Of a DNA stretch of 64,000 nt, positions 57,650 to 64,000 are shown piece by piece. The notes under the pieces were generated by a model, which did no database searches, was not told the origin of the DNA, and was given only the letters and a program-made list of their open reading frames with translations. Origin of the DNA: Lentzea cavernae (lineage in GTDB: Bacteria; Actinomycetota; Actinomycetes; Mycobacteriales; Pseudonocardiaceae). A program made the translations under genes and the position numbers. Numbering within the stretch: the stretch's first letter is position 1; every line of letters starts with the position of its first letter. The stretch covers positions 124,001 through 188,000 of the forward strand of contig NZ_BNAR01000010.1 in assembly GCF_014653695.1 (NCBI RefSeq). The letters are read 5' to 3'.

Positions 57650-58624
57650 ATGGGTACGGCATGGAGACGAGCGGTGGCGGTCGCTGCCGCCGGACTGGTG
57701 CTCGCGGGCTGCGGTCAGGGGGCGAAGAGCGCGAGCGGCGGTGACTCCATCGCGAAGCTGGAGATCATGGCGCCCGCCGACCCCGGTGGTGGCTGGGACC
57801 AGACCGCGAGGTCTATGCAGACGGCGGTGCAGGGCGCCAAGCTCGCCAACTCCGTGCAGGTCACCAACGTCGGCGGGGCCGGCGGCACGGTGGGCCTGCA
57901 GAAGCTCGTCAACGAGCGCTCCGAGTCGTTCCTGATGATCACCGGCCTGGTCATGGTCGGCGCGGTGGAGACCAACGCGTCGTCGGCCCGGCTGGAGGAG
58001 ACCACGCCGATCGCACGGCTGACGGCCGAGGACGAGGTCGTCGTGGTGCCGTCCGACTCGCCGCACAAGACGATCGACGACCTGCTCAAGGCGGTCGAGG
58101 AGAAGGGCAAGGGCGTCTCGATCACCGGCGGTTCGGCCGGCGGCACCGACCACATCCTCGCCGGGATGCTGCTCAAGGCGAAGAACATCGACTCGGCCAA
58201 GCTGAACTACGTGCCGTACTCCGGCGGCGGCGAGTCGCTGGCGGCGCTGCTGGGCAACAAGGTCGACGCGGGCATCTCCGGCATCGGCGAGTACAAGGAG
58301 CAGATCAAGGCGGGCAAGCTGCGCGCCCTGGGCACCTCCGGCCCGAACCCGGTCCCCGACCTGAACGTGCCCACGTTCAAGGAGCTGGGCGTCGAGCTGA
58401 TCAACTGGCGCGGTGTCGTGGCGCCGGCGTCGATCTCGGCCGAGGCCAAGCAGCGGCTGACCAAGCTCGTCACCGAGATGCACGCGAGCGAGCAGTGGAA
58501 GGAGGAGCTGTCCAAGAAGGGCTGGACGGACACCTTCCTCACCGGCAGCGAGTTCTCCACGTTCATGGCGAAGGAGATCGGGCGGGTGAAGCCCGCACTG
58601 CAGAACATCGGGCTCGTCAAGTGA
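57650..58624 (+). CDS. tctC: tripartite tricarboxylate transporter substrate-binding lipoprotein TctC
   Basis: 324-residue lipoprotein (lipobox VLAGC) of the TctC/Bug family. Landmarks are APADPGGGWDQTARSMQ near the start, VGGAGGTVGLQKLVNE for ligand contact, and GGTDHILAGMLLK. It binds citrate or a similar carboxylate outside the cell for TctAB. GAGGAG lies 7 nt before the ATG. It leads the operon tctC-tctB-tctA and is divergent from the CitA/CitB-type two-component genes that probably switch it on. Confidence 0.93.
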   Translation: MGTAWRRAVAVAAAGLVLAGCGQGAKSASGGDSIAKLEIMAPADPGGGWDQTARSMQTAVQGAKLANSVQVTNVGGAGGTVGLQKLVNERSESFLMITGLVMVGAVETNASSARLEETTPIARLTAEDEVVVVPSDSPHKTIDDLLKAVEEKGKGVSITGGSAGGTDHILAGMLLKAKNIDSAKLNYVPYSGGGESLAALLGNKVDAGISGIGEYKEQIKAGKLRALGTSGPNPVPDLNVPTFKELGVELINWRGVVAPASISAEAKQRLTKLVTEMHASEQWKEELSKKGWTDTFLTGSEFSTFMAKEIGRVKPALQNIGLVK

Positions 58625-59112
58625 TCTCGGCCAAAGTCGAGGAGTACGCGTTCGGCGGTCTGGTCGCGGCGGTCGGGGTCTTCACCCTGGTCGACGCGAC
58701 CACGATCGTCGCTCGTGACGACAACGCCGTAGGACCACGCGCGTTTCCTTACGCCGTGGGAGTTCTTCTTGTGGTGACGGGCATCGCGGCGATCATCGCG
58801 ACCGCCCGGGGCAAGCTCGGCCACGCCGAGGAGGCCGAGGACGTCGACGAGAACGTCCGGACCGACTGGCTCACCGTGGCCAAGCTCGTGGCCGTGCTCG
58901 TCGTGCACCTGGTGCTGATCGACGTGGTCGGCTGGCCGGTCGCGGCGGCTCTGCTGTTCTTCGGCGCGGCCTGGTCGCTCGGCGCGGTCTGGTGGCGCGC
59001 GCTCGTGATCGCGGTCGTGCTGGCCGTGGTCGTGCAGGTGGTGTTCGCGTACGGCCTGGGCCTGTCGCTGCCCGCCGGGATCTTCGAAGGGGTGCCGTTC
59101 CTCGATGGATAG
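58621..59112 (+). CDS. tctB: tripartite tricarboxylate transporter small membrane subunit TctB
   Basis: 163 residues with four predicted helices, for example YAFGGLVAAVGVFTLVDAT and AFPYAVGVLLVVTGIAAII, with the GPRAFPY motif typical of TctB. The GTG start overlaps the tctC stop (GTGA). The stop overlaps tctA by 8 nt, so the three are translationally coupled. Confidence 0.92.
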   Translation: MISAKVEEYAFGGLVAAVGVFTLVDATTIVARDDNAVGPRAFPYAVGVLLVVTGIAAIIATARGKLGHAEEAEDVDENVRTDWLTVAKLVAVLVVHLVLIDVVGWPVAAALLFFGAAWSLGAVWWRALVIAVVLAVVVQVVFAYGLGLSLPAGIFEGVPFLDG

Positions 59113-60601
59113 CATCACCGCCCTCCTGGAGGGTTTCGCGACCGCCGCGCAGCCCGAGTTCCTGCTGTACGCGCTGCTGGGCGTCACGCTCGGCACCGCG
59201 GTCGGCGTGCTGCCGGGCATCGGACCGGCCATGACGGTGGCGTTGCTGCTGCCGTTGACCTACACGCTGGAGCCGACCGCCGCGCTGATCATCTTCGCGG
59301 GCATCTACTACGGCGGCATGTACGGCGGTTCGACGACGTCGATCCTGCTCAACACCCCGGGCGAGTCCGCGTCCATCGTGACAGCTCTAGAGGGCAACAA
59401 GATGGCGAAAGCCGGGCGCGGTGCGGCCGCGCTCGCGACCGCCGCCATCGGCTCGTTCGTGGCGGGCACGATCGCCACGATCCTGCTCACGTTGCTCGCA
59501 CCGACCATCGCGGACGTCGCCGTGCAACTCGGCCCGGCCGACTACGTGGCGCTGATGGTGGTGGCCTTCACGACCGTGGCGGCGCTGCTCGGGTCCTCGC
59601 CCCTGCGCGGCCTCGCCTCGCTGGGTCTCGGCCTGTTCATCGGGCTCGTCGGCACCGACACGCTGACCGGTCAGCAGCGCTTCACCCTCGGGGTGTCGAC
59701 GATGGCCGACGGCATCGACGTGGTCGTGGTGGCGGTCGGCGTGTTCGCGGTCGGCGAGGCGCTGTACGTGGCGTCGCGGCTGCGGCACGGGCCGATCGAG
59801 GTCATCCCCGTGGGCGGCAGGTGGAACACGCGCGAGTTCTGGTCGCGCTCGTGGAAGCCTTGGCTGCGCGGCACGTTCATCGGCTTCCCGATCGGCACCG
59901 TGCCGGCCGGTGGCGCGGACGTGTCGACGTTCCTGTCGTACGGCGCGGAGAAGAAGCTCTCGAAGCGGCCGGAGGAGTTCGGCAAGGGCGCGATCGAGGG
60001 CGTGGCGGGTCCTGAAGCGGCCAACAACGCCGCGGCGGCCGGTGTTCTGGTGCCGTTGCTGACCCTCGGTCTTCCCACCACCGCGACGGCGGCGGTCATC
60101 GTGGCGGCGTTCCAGAGCTACGGCATCCAGCCGGGACCGTTGCTGTTCACCAACAACTCCACGATGGTGTGGGCGCTGATCGCGTCGCTGTACATCGGCA
60201 ACGTGATGCTGCTCGTGCTGAACCTGCCGTTGGTGAAGATCTGGGTGAAAGTGCTGCAGATCCCGCGGCCGTACCTGTACGCGGGCATCCTGCTGTTCGC
60301 GGCGCTGGGCACCTACGCGGTGAACTTCGTCGTGGACGACCTGATCGTGCTGCTGGTGATCGGTGTCATCGGGTTCTTCATGCGGCGCCACGGTTATCCG
60401 GTCGCGCCGCTCGTGGTCGGCCTGATCCTCGGGCCGATGGCGGAGGAGCAGGTCCGGCGCACGCTGCAGATCAGCGAGGGCGACTTCAGCGCGCTGGTGA
60501 CCAGCCCGTTCGCGGCGGTCGCCTACGGCATCCTCATCGTGCTGCTGACGGTGGCGGTCGTGCTTCGCGTGCGCCGCAGGAAGTCCGAAGTGACGGTCTA
60601 A
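59105..60601 (+). CDS. tctA: tripartite tricarboxylate transporter large membrane subunit TctA
   Basis: 498 residues, about twelve helices. Conserved TctA motifs: GVTLGTAVGVLPGIGPAMTVALLLPLT, AGIYYGGMYGGSTTSILLNTPGE, and GPEAANNAAAAGVLVPLLTLGLP. It forms the sodium- or proton-coupled channel for citrate-type substrates delivered by TctC. Stop overlaps the convergent TetR gene by 4 nt. Confidence 0.95.
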   Translation: MDSITALLEGFATAAQPEFLLYALLGVTLGTAVGVLPGIGPAMTVALLLPLTYTLEPTAALIIFAGIYYGGMYGGSTTSILLNTPGESASIVTALEGNKMAKAGRGAAALATAAIGSFVAGTIATILLTLLAPTIADVAVQLGPADYVALMVVAFTTVAALLGSSPLRGLASLGLGLFIGLVGTDTLTGQQRFTLGVSTMADGIDVVVVAVGVFAVGEALYVASRLRHGPIEVIPVGGRWNTREFWSRSWKPWLRGTFIGFPIGTVPAGGADVSTFLSYGAEKKLSKRPEEFGKGAIEGVAGPEAANNAAAAGVLVPLLTLGLPTTATAAVIVAAFQSYGIQPGPLLFTNNSTMVWALIASLYIGNVMLLVLNLPLVKIWVKVLQIPRPYLYAGILLFAALGTYAVNFVVDDLIVLLVIGVIGFFMRRHGYPVAPLVVGLILGPMAEEQVRRTLQISEGDFSALVTSPFAAVAYGILIVLLTVAVVLRVRRRKSEVTV

Positions 60602-61188
60602 CCGCGCACGGCGGCAAGCGCTTGTTCGTACAGTTCGAACGCATCAGCCTTGCCGCCGTGGCGGACCCACAGTTCCGATGCGGCGTCGACGCACGCGAAC
60701 ACCGTGGCGATGACGCCCATCGCGCGGGCGTCCGGGACTTCCCCCGAGTCGATGCCCATCCGTTTCTCGATCACGGGAACGAGAGATCGTTGCCAGCGCA
60801 GGCGCTTCTCGAGGTACCGCGCGTGCAACGACGGGTTGTCGAAGATCAGGGCCGAGATCTCCAGCACCCGCTGAGGGGTGTGGTTCGACGCGGTGAGGAT
60901 CGTCGTGAACCCGGCCCGCAGAGCGTCCCAGGTGGACACCTCGGGGGGCTGCGCCGCGACGGCGGAGACGAGCACCTCGCCCAGCGCCTCCTGCTCACCG
61001 CAGACCAGGTCCTCCTTGGTGCCGAAGTACCGGAAGACCGACCGCTGCGACACGCCCGCCCTCTTGGCGACCTGGGCCATCGTCGTCGCCTCGTAGCCCT
61101 GTTCCGCGAACAACGCCAGCGCGGTGTCGACGATCTCGGCGACCACGGCCTGACGCGACCGGTCCCACAGCGTCGACGACTTCTCCAT
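60598..61188 (-). CDS. TetR family transcriptional regulator
   Basis: 196 residues. The HTH is TMAQVAKRAGVSQRSVFRYFGTKEDLV; a helical effector domain follows. It begins 10 nt after the SDR gene's stop on the same strand, so both are probably one operon controlled by this protein. The tandem 18-bp repeats upstream of the SDR gene (62010-62045) are candidate binding sites. ATG at 61188 is preferred to the earlier in-frame start by the usual N-terminus length. Confidence 0.88.
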   Translation of the reverse strand: MEKSSTLWDRSRQAVVAEIVDTALALFAEQGYEATTMAQVAKRAGVSQRSVFRYFGTKEDLVCGEQEALGEVLVSAVAAQPPEVSTWDALRAGFTTILTASNHTPQRVLEISALIFDNPSLHARYLEKRLRWQRSLVPVIEKRMGIDSGEVPDARAMGVIATVFACVDAASELWVRHGGKADAFELYEQALAAVRG

Positions 61189-61198
61189 GCGCCCCACT

Positions 61199-61990
61199 CT
61201 AACTACGCCGGACCATCCGCCCGATCACCCTCGCGCCCATCGCCCGGGAAGCGAAGTGACGTCCGGCGAACGCCATCACGCGGTTCGCCCTGCCCGAGAT
61301 GACACCGACGGGCGTGACCCGGCGGTCCAGCGCGCGGATCGCGGTCGCGACCACCTCGCCGGGGGTCTGCATCCGGGACCCGCCCGCCATCTCCTCCCCG
61401 CCGGCGACCTCGAAGAACTCGGTGCGCGTGGCGCCGGGTGACAGCACCATGACGCGCAGGCCCGTGCCGCGCGACTCGACCCACAGCCCCTCGGTGAAGC
61501 TCACCACGAACGCCTTCGTCGCGCCGTAGACCGACGACCAGGGCGTCGCCTGGTAGGCCGCCATGCTCGCCACGTTCACGAGGAAGCCGTGACCGTTGGC
61601 GCGCAACTGTTCGATGAACGCCCTGCTGATCTCGACCACGGCGTTGACGTCGACCGCGACCTCCTGCCGCAGCCGTTCGGGCTCCTCCTCGTGGAACGCC
61701 CCGAAGTTCGCGAACCCGGCGTTGTTGATGACGGCGGTGACGCCGAACCCGGCGACCTCCTCCGCCAGCCGCTGCCCGATGCCCGGCTGTGCCAGGTCCG
61801 CAGCCACGACGTGCACGGTCACGCCGTGCGCCACCCGCAACCGTCCGGCCAGCTCCTCCAGCCTGTCCTTGCGGCGCGCGACCAGCACGAGGCTCGATCC
61901 GCGCGCCGCGAGCCGCCGCGCGAACTCCGCGCCGATGCCCGCACTCGCCCCGGTGACCAGCACCGTCTGCTTCCCGAAGTCGACTCCCAT
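61199..61990 (-). CDS. short-chain dehydrogenase/reductase
   Basis: 263-residue classical SDR. Cofactor loop TGASAGIGAEFARRLA, NNAGFANFG structural motif, catalytic Ser in VASMAAYQATPW and Tyr-Lys in SVYGATKAFVV. Basic residues after the second strand (ARRKDRL) suggest NADP preference. The C-terminal extension (about 230-263) with many Arg is common in the membrane-associated DltE-like group. ATG at 61990 starts directly at the domain; it is back to back with the PopR-like gene. Confidence 0.9.
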   Translation of the reverse strand: MGVDFGKQTVLVTGASAGIGAEFARRLAARGSSLVLVARRKDRLEELAGRLRVAHGVTVHVVAADLAQPGIGQRLAEEVAGFGVTAVINNAGFANFGAFHEEEPERLRQEVAVDVNAVVEISRAFIEQLRANGHGFLVNVASMAAYQATPWSSVYGATKAFVVSFTEGLWVESRGTGLRVMVLSPGATRTEFFEVAGGEEMAGGSRMQTPGEVVATAIRALDRRVTPVGVISGRANRVMAFAGRHFASRAMGARVIGRMVRRS

Positions 61991-62009
61991 GCCGACACCG
62001 TACGCCAGT

Positions 62010-62045
62010 CTGTCAGTCACTGCCAACCTGTCTTGCACTGCCGTT
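62010..62045. repeat. two tandem 18-bp repeats (CTGTC-N3-CACTGCC-N3)
   Basis: CTGTC-N3-CACTGCC occurs at 62010 and again at 62028, exactly 18 bp apart. It lies 20 nt upstream of the SDR start and beside the PopR-type operator. Possibly the binding array of the TetR regulator encoded in the SDR operon. Confidence 0.5.
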
Positions 62046-62061
62046 CTGCTCGTGGCAGAAC
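62043..62061. promoter_or_regulatory. PopR-type operator before the popR-like gene (GTTCTGC-N5-GCAGAAC)
   Basis: Perfect 7-bp inverted repeat. Its core TCTGCT-N3-GGCAGA (62045-62059) differs by one base from the TCTGCC-N3-GGCAGA motif known for Streptomyces PopR. The same core occurs before the clpP genes at 63710-63724. It lies 39 nt upstream of the regulator's ATG, which suits autoregulation. Confidence 0.7.
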
Positions 62062-62100
62062 CGCCCTTGGTGGTGGTCGCCGTGCTGTCACCATGACCAC

Positions 62101-62469
62101 ATGGCGGAGATCCTGGACTTCACACGCACCCCGGAACCCCCCGAACCGCTGTGGCGGGAAGCTCTGGGCCGCAAGCTTCGCGAGACCCGGGAGGAGCGCG
62201 GCGACCGCCTGGTCGACGTGGCCGACCGGGCGGGCATCTCGGTGCAGTACCTGTCCGAGATCGAACGCGGCCGCAAGGAGCCGTCGAGCGAGATGATCGC
62301 GGCGGTCGCCGGTGCGCTGGGCGTCGACCTGGCCGACCTGCTGATCGGCATCGCGGGCCAGGTCCGCAACCTCCGCGCCTCCGGTTACCTCAAGGCGGGC
62401 AACCAGTTCCACACCTCGCGCCCCACGGGCCGGCCGTCCGGTCCGGTGGCGATGGCCTGGGCCGCCTAA
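62101..62469 (+). CDS. popR: XRE-family regulator of the PopR/ClgR type
   Basis: 122 residues. A single XRE helix-turn-helix at about 22-80 (LRETREERGDRLVDVADRAGISVQYLSEIERGRKEPSS) is followed by a short tail ending PVAMAWAA. PopR and ClgR are actinobacterial regulators of clp genes, and PopR is itself degraded by ClpP through two C-terminal Ala residues; the Ala-Ala end here matches. The gene is convergent with the two clpP-type genes (4-nt overlap), and a matched operator precedes both units. The symbol is tentative and rests on this combination. Confidence 0.75.
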   Translation: MAEILDFTRTPEPPEPLWREALGRKLRETREERGDRLVDVADRAGISVQYLSEIERGRKEPSSEMIAAVAGALGVDLADLLIGIAGQVRNLRASGYLKAGNQFHTSRPTGRPSGPVAMAWAA

Positions 62470-63056
62470 GCGCGCTGGTCGAGAACTCGGTCGACCAGTC
62501 CGTACTCGACCGCGCCCGGTGCGTCGAACACGCGGTCCCGGTCGGTGTCGTGGCGCAGTTCGGCCACGGTCCGGCCGGTGTGCCTGGCCAGGATCACCTC
62601 CAGCTGCGTGCGCACCCGCACCACCTCGTCCGCCGCGAGGATGAGGTCCGGGATCGTGCCCCGCCCCTGCGCCGCCGGCTGGTGCAGCACGACCCTGGAG
62701 TGCGGCAGGACGGACCGGCGTCCCTCCGCGCCCGCGGCCAGCAGCACCGCGCCCGCCGCGACCGCCTGCCCGACGCAGGTCGTCGCGACCGGCGCCTTGA
62801 TGTAGCGCATGGTGTCGTAGAGCGCGAGCATCGCCGAGGGGTCGCCGCCCTCGCAGTTGATGTAGAGGTTGATCTCGAGGTCGGGGTTGTCCGCCTCGAG
62901 GTGGAACAGCTGCGCGATCAGCGCGTTGGCGACGCCGGAGTCGATCCCGGTGCCGAGGTAGACGATCCGCTCGGACAGCAGGTGCGAGTACACGTCCATG
63001 ACGCGCTCGCCACGAGCGTCCCGCGTGATGACGTTGGGAATGGTGTAGGTGCTCAT
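62466..63056 (-). CDS. ClpP-family protein lacking the catalytic serine (ClpR-like)
   Basis: 196 residues, the ClpP fold with GERVMDVYSHLLSERIVYLG near the start and INCEGGDPSAMLALYD. The position of the nucleophile reads VGQAVAAGAVLL, so Ala100 replaces the Ser of the usual GQAASMG motif. His125 (VVLHQP) and Asp174 (DRDRVF) remain. The subunit is expected to be proteolytically dead but able to build mixed rings with the adjacent active ClpP, as ClpR does in cyanobacteria. It overlaps the upstream clpP by 4 nt, so both are made together. Confidence 0.9.
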   Translation of the reverse strand: MSTYTIPNVITRDARGERVMDVYSHLLSERIVYLGTGIDSGVANALIAQLFHLEADNPDLEINLYINCEGGDPSAMLALYDTMRYIKAPVATTCVGQAVAAGAVLLAAGAEGRRSVLPHSRVVLHQPAAQGRGTIPDLILAADEVVRVRTQLEVILARHTGRTVAELRHDTDRDRVFDAPGAVEYGLVDRVLDQRA

Positions 63057-63667
63057 GCGACGGCTCCCGAGTGCAGTCCGAGCTTGTGCATGCGGACGGG
63101 GACGACCTGGCCCAGGTCACTCACAACGTGGTCGATGAACCCGTACTCGCGCGCCTGCTCCGTGGTGAACCACCGGTCGTGCAGCGAGTCGGTGAAGATC
63201 CGGTCGAACGGCTGCCCGGTGTCCGCCGCGATCAGCCCGAGCACCGTGTCCCTGGTGTGGCGCAGGTCGTCCGCCTGCACCTCCACCTCGACGGCCGAAC
63301 CACCGATGCCCGCACTCCCCTGGTGCATCAGGATCCGCGCGTGCGGCAACGCGAACCGCTTGCCCGGCGTCCCCGCCGAGAGCAGGAACTGCCCCGCGCT
63401 GCAGGCAAGTCCGAGCGCCAGCGTCGCCACGTCGCACGGCACCAGCCGCATCACGTCGCGGATGGCCAGCATCGAGGGCACCGACCCGCCGGGCGAGTTG
63501 ATCCACAACGCGATGTCCTGCCGCGGGTCCTCGCTCGCCAGCGACAGCATCTGCGTCGCCAGCACCGTGCCGTTGTCGTCGTCGAGCGCGCCGTCGAGAA
63601 TCAGCACCCGCTGACCGAAGAACCGTTCTCGCAGCCCTGGGCTGAAGAGCTTCTCGCTGTTCGTCAT
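63053..63667 (-). CDS. clpP: ATP-dependent Clp protease proteolytic subunit
   Basis: 204 residues. Complete catalytic triad: Ser90 in LACSAGQFLL, His115 in ILMHQG, and Asp164 in SLHDRWF. The N-terminal FFGQRVLILDGALDDDNG and INSPGGSVPSMLAI loops are canonical. It forms the degradation chamber fed by ClpX or ClpC. ATG at 63667 is preferred to an in-frame start 27 nt earlier. It is the first gene of a two-gene unit whose second subunit has lost its Ser, and a PopR-type operator lies 43-57 nt upstream. Which of the several actinobacterial clpP copies this equals is uncertain; clpP3/clpP4 type fits the context. Confidence 0.93.
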   Translation of the reverse strand: MTNSEKLFSPGLRERFFGQRVLILDGALDDDNGTVLATQMLSLASEDPRQDIALWINSPGGSVPSMLAIRDVMRLVPCDVATLALGLACSAGQFLLSAGTPGKRFALPHARILMHQGSAGIGGSAVEVEVQADDLRHTRDTVLGLIAADTGQPFDRIFTDSLHDRWFTTEQAREYGFIDHVVSDLGQVVPVRMHKLGLHSGAVA

Positions 63668-63709
63668 GGCACCGACGATGCCCTTCGACCGCAACGGTTC
63701 GCTGCGTTC

Positions 63710-63738
63710 TCTGCTGTGGGCAGATCAGCTCACAGCAG
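63710..63738. promoter_or_regulatory. PopR-type operator upstream of clpP, within a 28-bp palindrome
   Basis: TCTGCT-N3-GGCAGA at 63710-63724 matches the core before the popR-like gene. It lies within a longer near-palindrome (63711-63738, CTGCTGTG at one end, CACAGCAG at the other; 12 of 14 pairs match). It sits in the 74-nt gap between the lasso B2 gene's stop and the clpP start. Confidence 0.7.
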
Positions 63739-63741
63739 TCC

Positions 63742-64000
63742 TCAGACGGCGAGCACCCGTTGGTACGTGGCCGGAATCGGCTCGTCGAACGGATCGGTCA
63801 CCGGCTCGCCGTCGGCCTCGATCCAGGCGTGGAAAGCCTGCGGGTCACTCGCCACCCCCAGACACCACTGCACCTCACCACCGCGCAACGCCACGGCCAG
63901 CGCCGCGGTCAGCGAGAGTTCTAGGCACGCCACCCGCCCGGGGTGGAACCTGCTGACCCGCTTCGACGCGGCCAGCGCCTGCAACGCCTCGGGCCTCGTC
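63742..64000 (-). CDS. C-terminal part of a lasso-peptide B2-type protease (transglutaminase-like)
   Basis: The frame is open to the right edge, so only the last 85 residues are seen. They show the B2 signature: RVACLELSLTAALAV with the nucleophile Cys, VQWCLGVASDPQAFHAWIEADGEPVTDPF with His and Asp of the Cys-His-Asp triad. In lasso-peptide pathways this protein cuts the leader from the precursor before ring closure. The precursor, B1 recognition protein and cyclase would be expected to the right of the window. A related stand-alone transglutaminase-like protein is the alternative. Confidence 0.78.
   Translation of the reverse strand, partial: TRPEALQALAASKRVSRFHPGRVACLELSLTAALAVALRGGEVQWCLGVASDPQAFHAWIEADGEPVTDPFDEPIPATYQRVLAV

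Noticed and set aside
63695..63710. TTCGCTGCGTT near clpP considered as a ClgR box
   Set aside because: The spacing between CGC and GCG is too short for the known ClgR site.
63711..63738. Palindrome considered as terminator of the lasso B2 gene
   Set aside because: It carries the same core motif as the operator before the popR-like gene and lies 43 nt before clpP. An operator fits better, though it could do both.
1..64000. tRNA, rRNA, CRISPR arrays and prophage genes
   Set aside because: Looked for by eye on both strands; none could be supported. A tRNA scan would be needed to exclude one fully.

Overview
The window is high-GC actinobacterial chromosome, with near-saturated G/C at third codon positions and many GTG and a few TTG starts. 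The gene families point to a filamentous actinomycete, probably Pseudonocardiales (Lentzea/Saccharothrix/Amycolatopsis type). These include an XRE-DUF5753 regulator next to a DUF397 protein, SARP/AfsR and LuxR-NB-ARC regulators, an ANTAR response regulator, an actinobacterial PolA without proofreading residues, and an adjacent clpP pair with a PopR-like regulator. This placement is inferred from gene content; no rRNA or tRNA gene was seen.

Layout. 1-2653: two Gfo/Idh/MocA oxidoreductases and the start of an unidentified membrane-type protein. 2727-5883: two NlpC/P60-like genes, a GNAT acetyltransferase and a divergent HxlR regulator with twin operators. 5890-14199: an AfsR-type regulator, a TetR-controlled membrane protein/Tat-exported aminotransferase pair, a truncated membrane Hsp70, a SecD-P1-like lipoprotein and a GT1 glycosyltransferase. 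14369-14534: a MITE inserted in the polA stop codon. 14532-18942: polA, a hotdog thioesterase and a secreted lipase. 19077-24536: a complete liv branched-chain amino-acid ABC operon. 24762-25473: a decayed gene. 25496-33000: an ANTAR regulator, small lipoprotein and membrane genes, a ThDP enzyme, a GT39 enzyme, and an XRE/DUF397/DinB run. 33007-39603: a probable catabolic island (LysR, FAD oxidoreductase, Glu/Leu-type dehydrogenase, CoA-transferase, glutaryl-CoA dehydrogenase-like enzyme, TetR). 39600-48547: cyclophilin, MT0933-like protein, a membrane NACHT NTPase with a tandem double-psi-barrel protein, recQ, an Xaa-Pro peptidase and a maleylacetate reductase-like enzyme. 48608-55207: an esterase/MprF-like aminoacyl-lipid pair, a LuxR regulator and a LysE exporter. 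55268-60601: a CitA/CitB-type two-component system divergent from a TctCBA tricarboxylate transporter. 60598-63667: an SDR/TetR operon and a PopR/ClpP module. 63742-64000: the end of a lasso-peptide B2-type protease.

The most interesting parts are these. (i) The PopR/ClpP module has two clpP-type genes, one with Ala in place of the nucleophilic Ser. Its PopR-like regulator ends in Ala-Ala, and near-identical operators lie before both the regulator and the clpP genes. (ii) A membrane NACHT NTPase gene has its ribosome-binding site overlapped by a perfect 15-bp stem. (iii) A 162-bp MITE sits exactly in the polA stop codon and regenerates it. (iv) An operon pairs a membrane-anchored esterase with an aminoacyl-phospholipid synthase. 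(v) A lasso-peptide maturation gene runs off the right edge.
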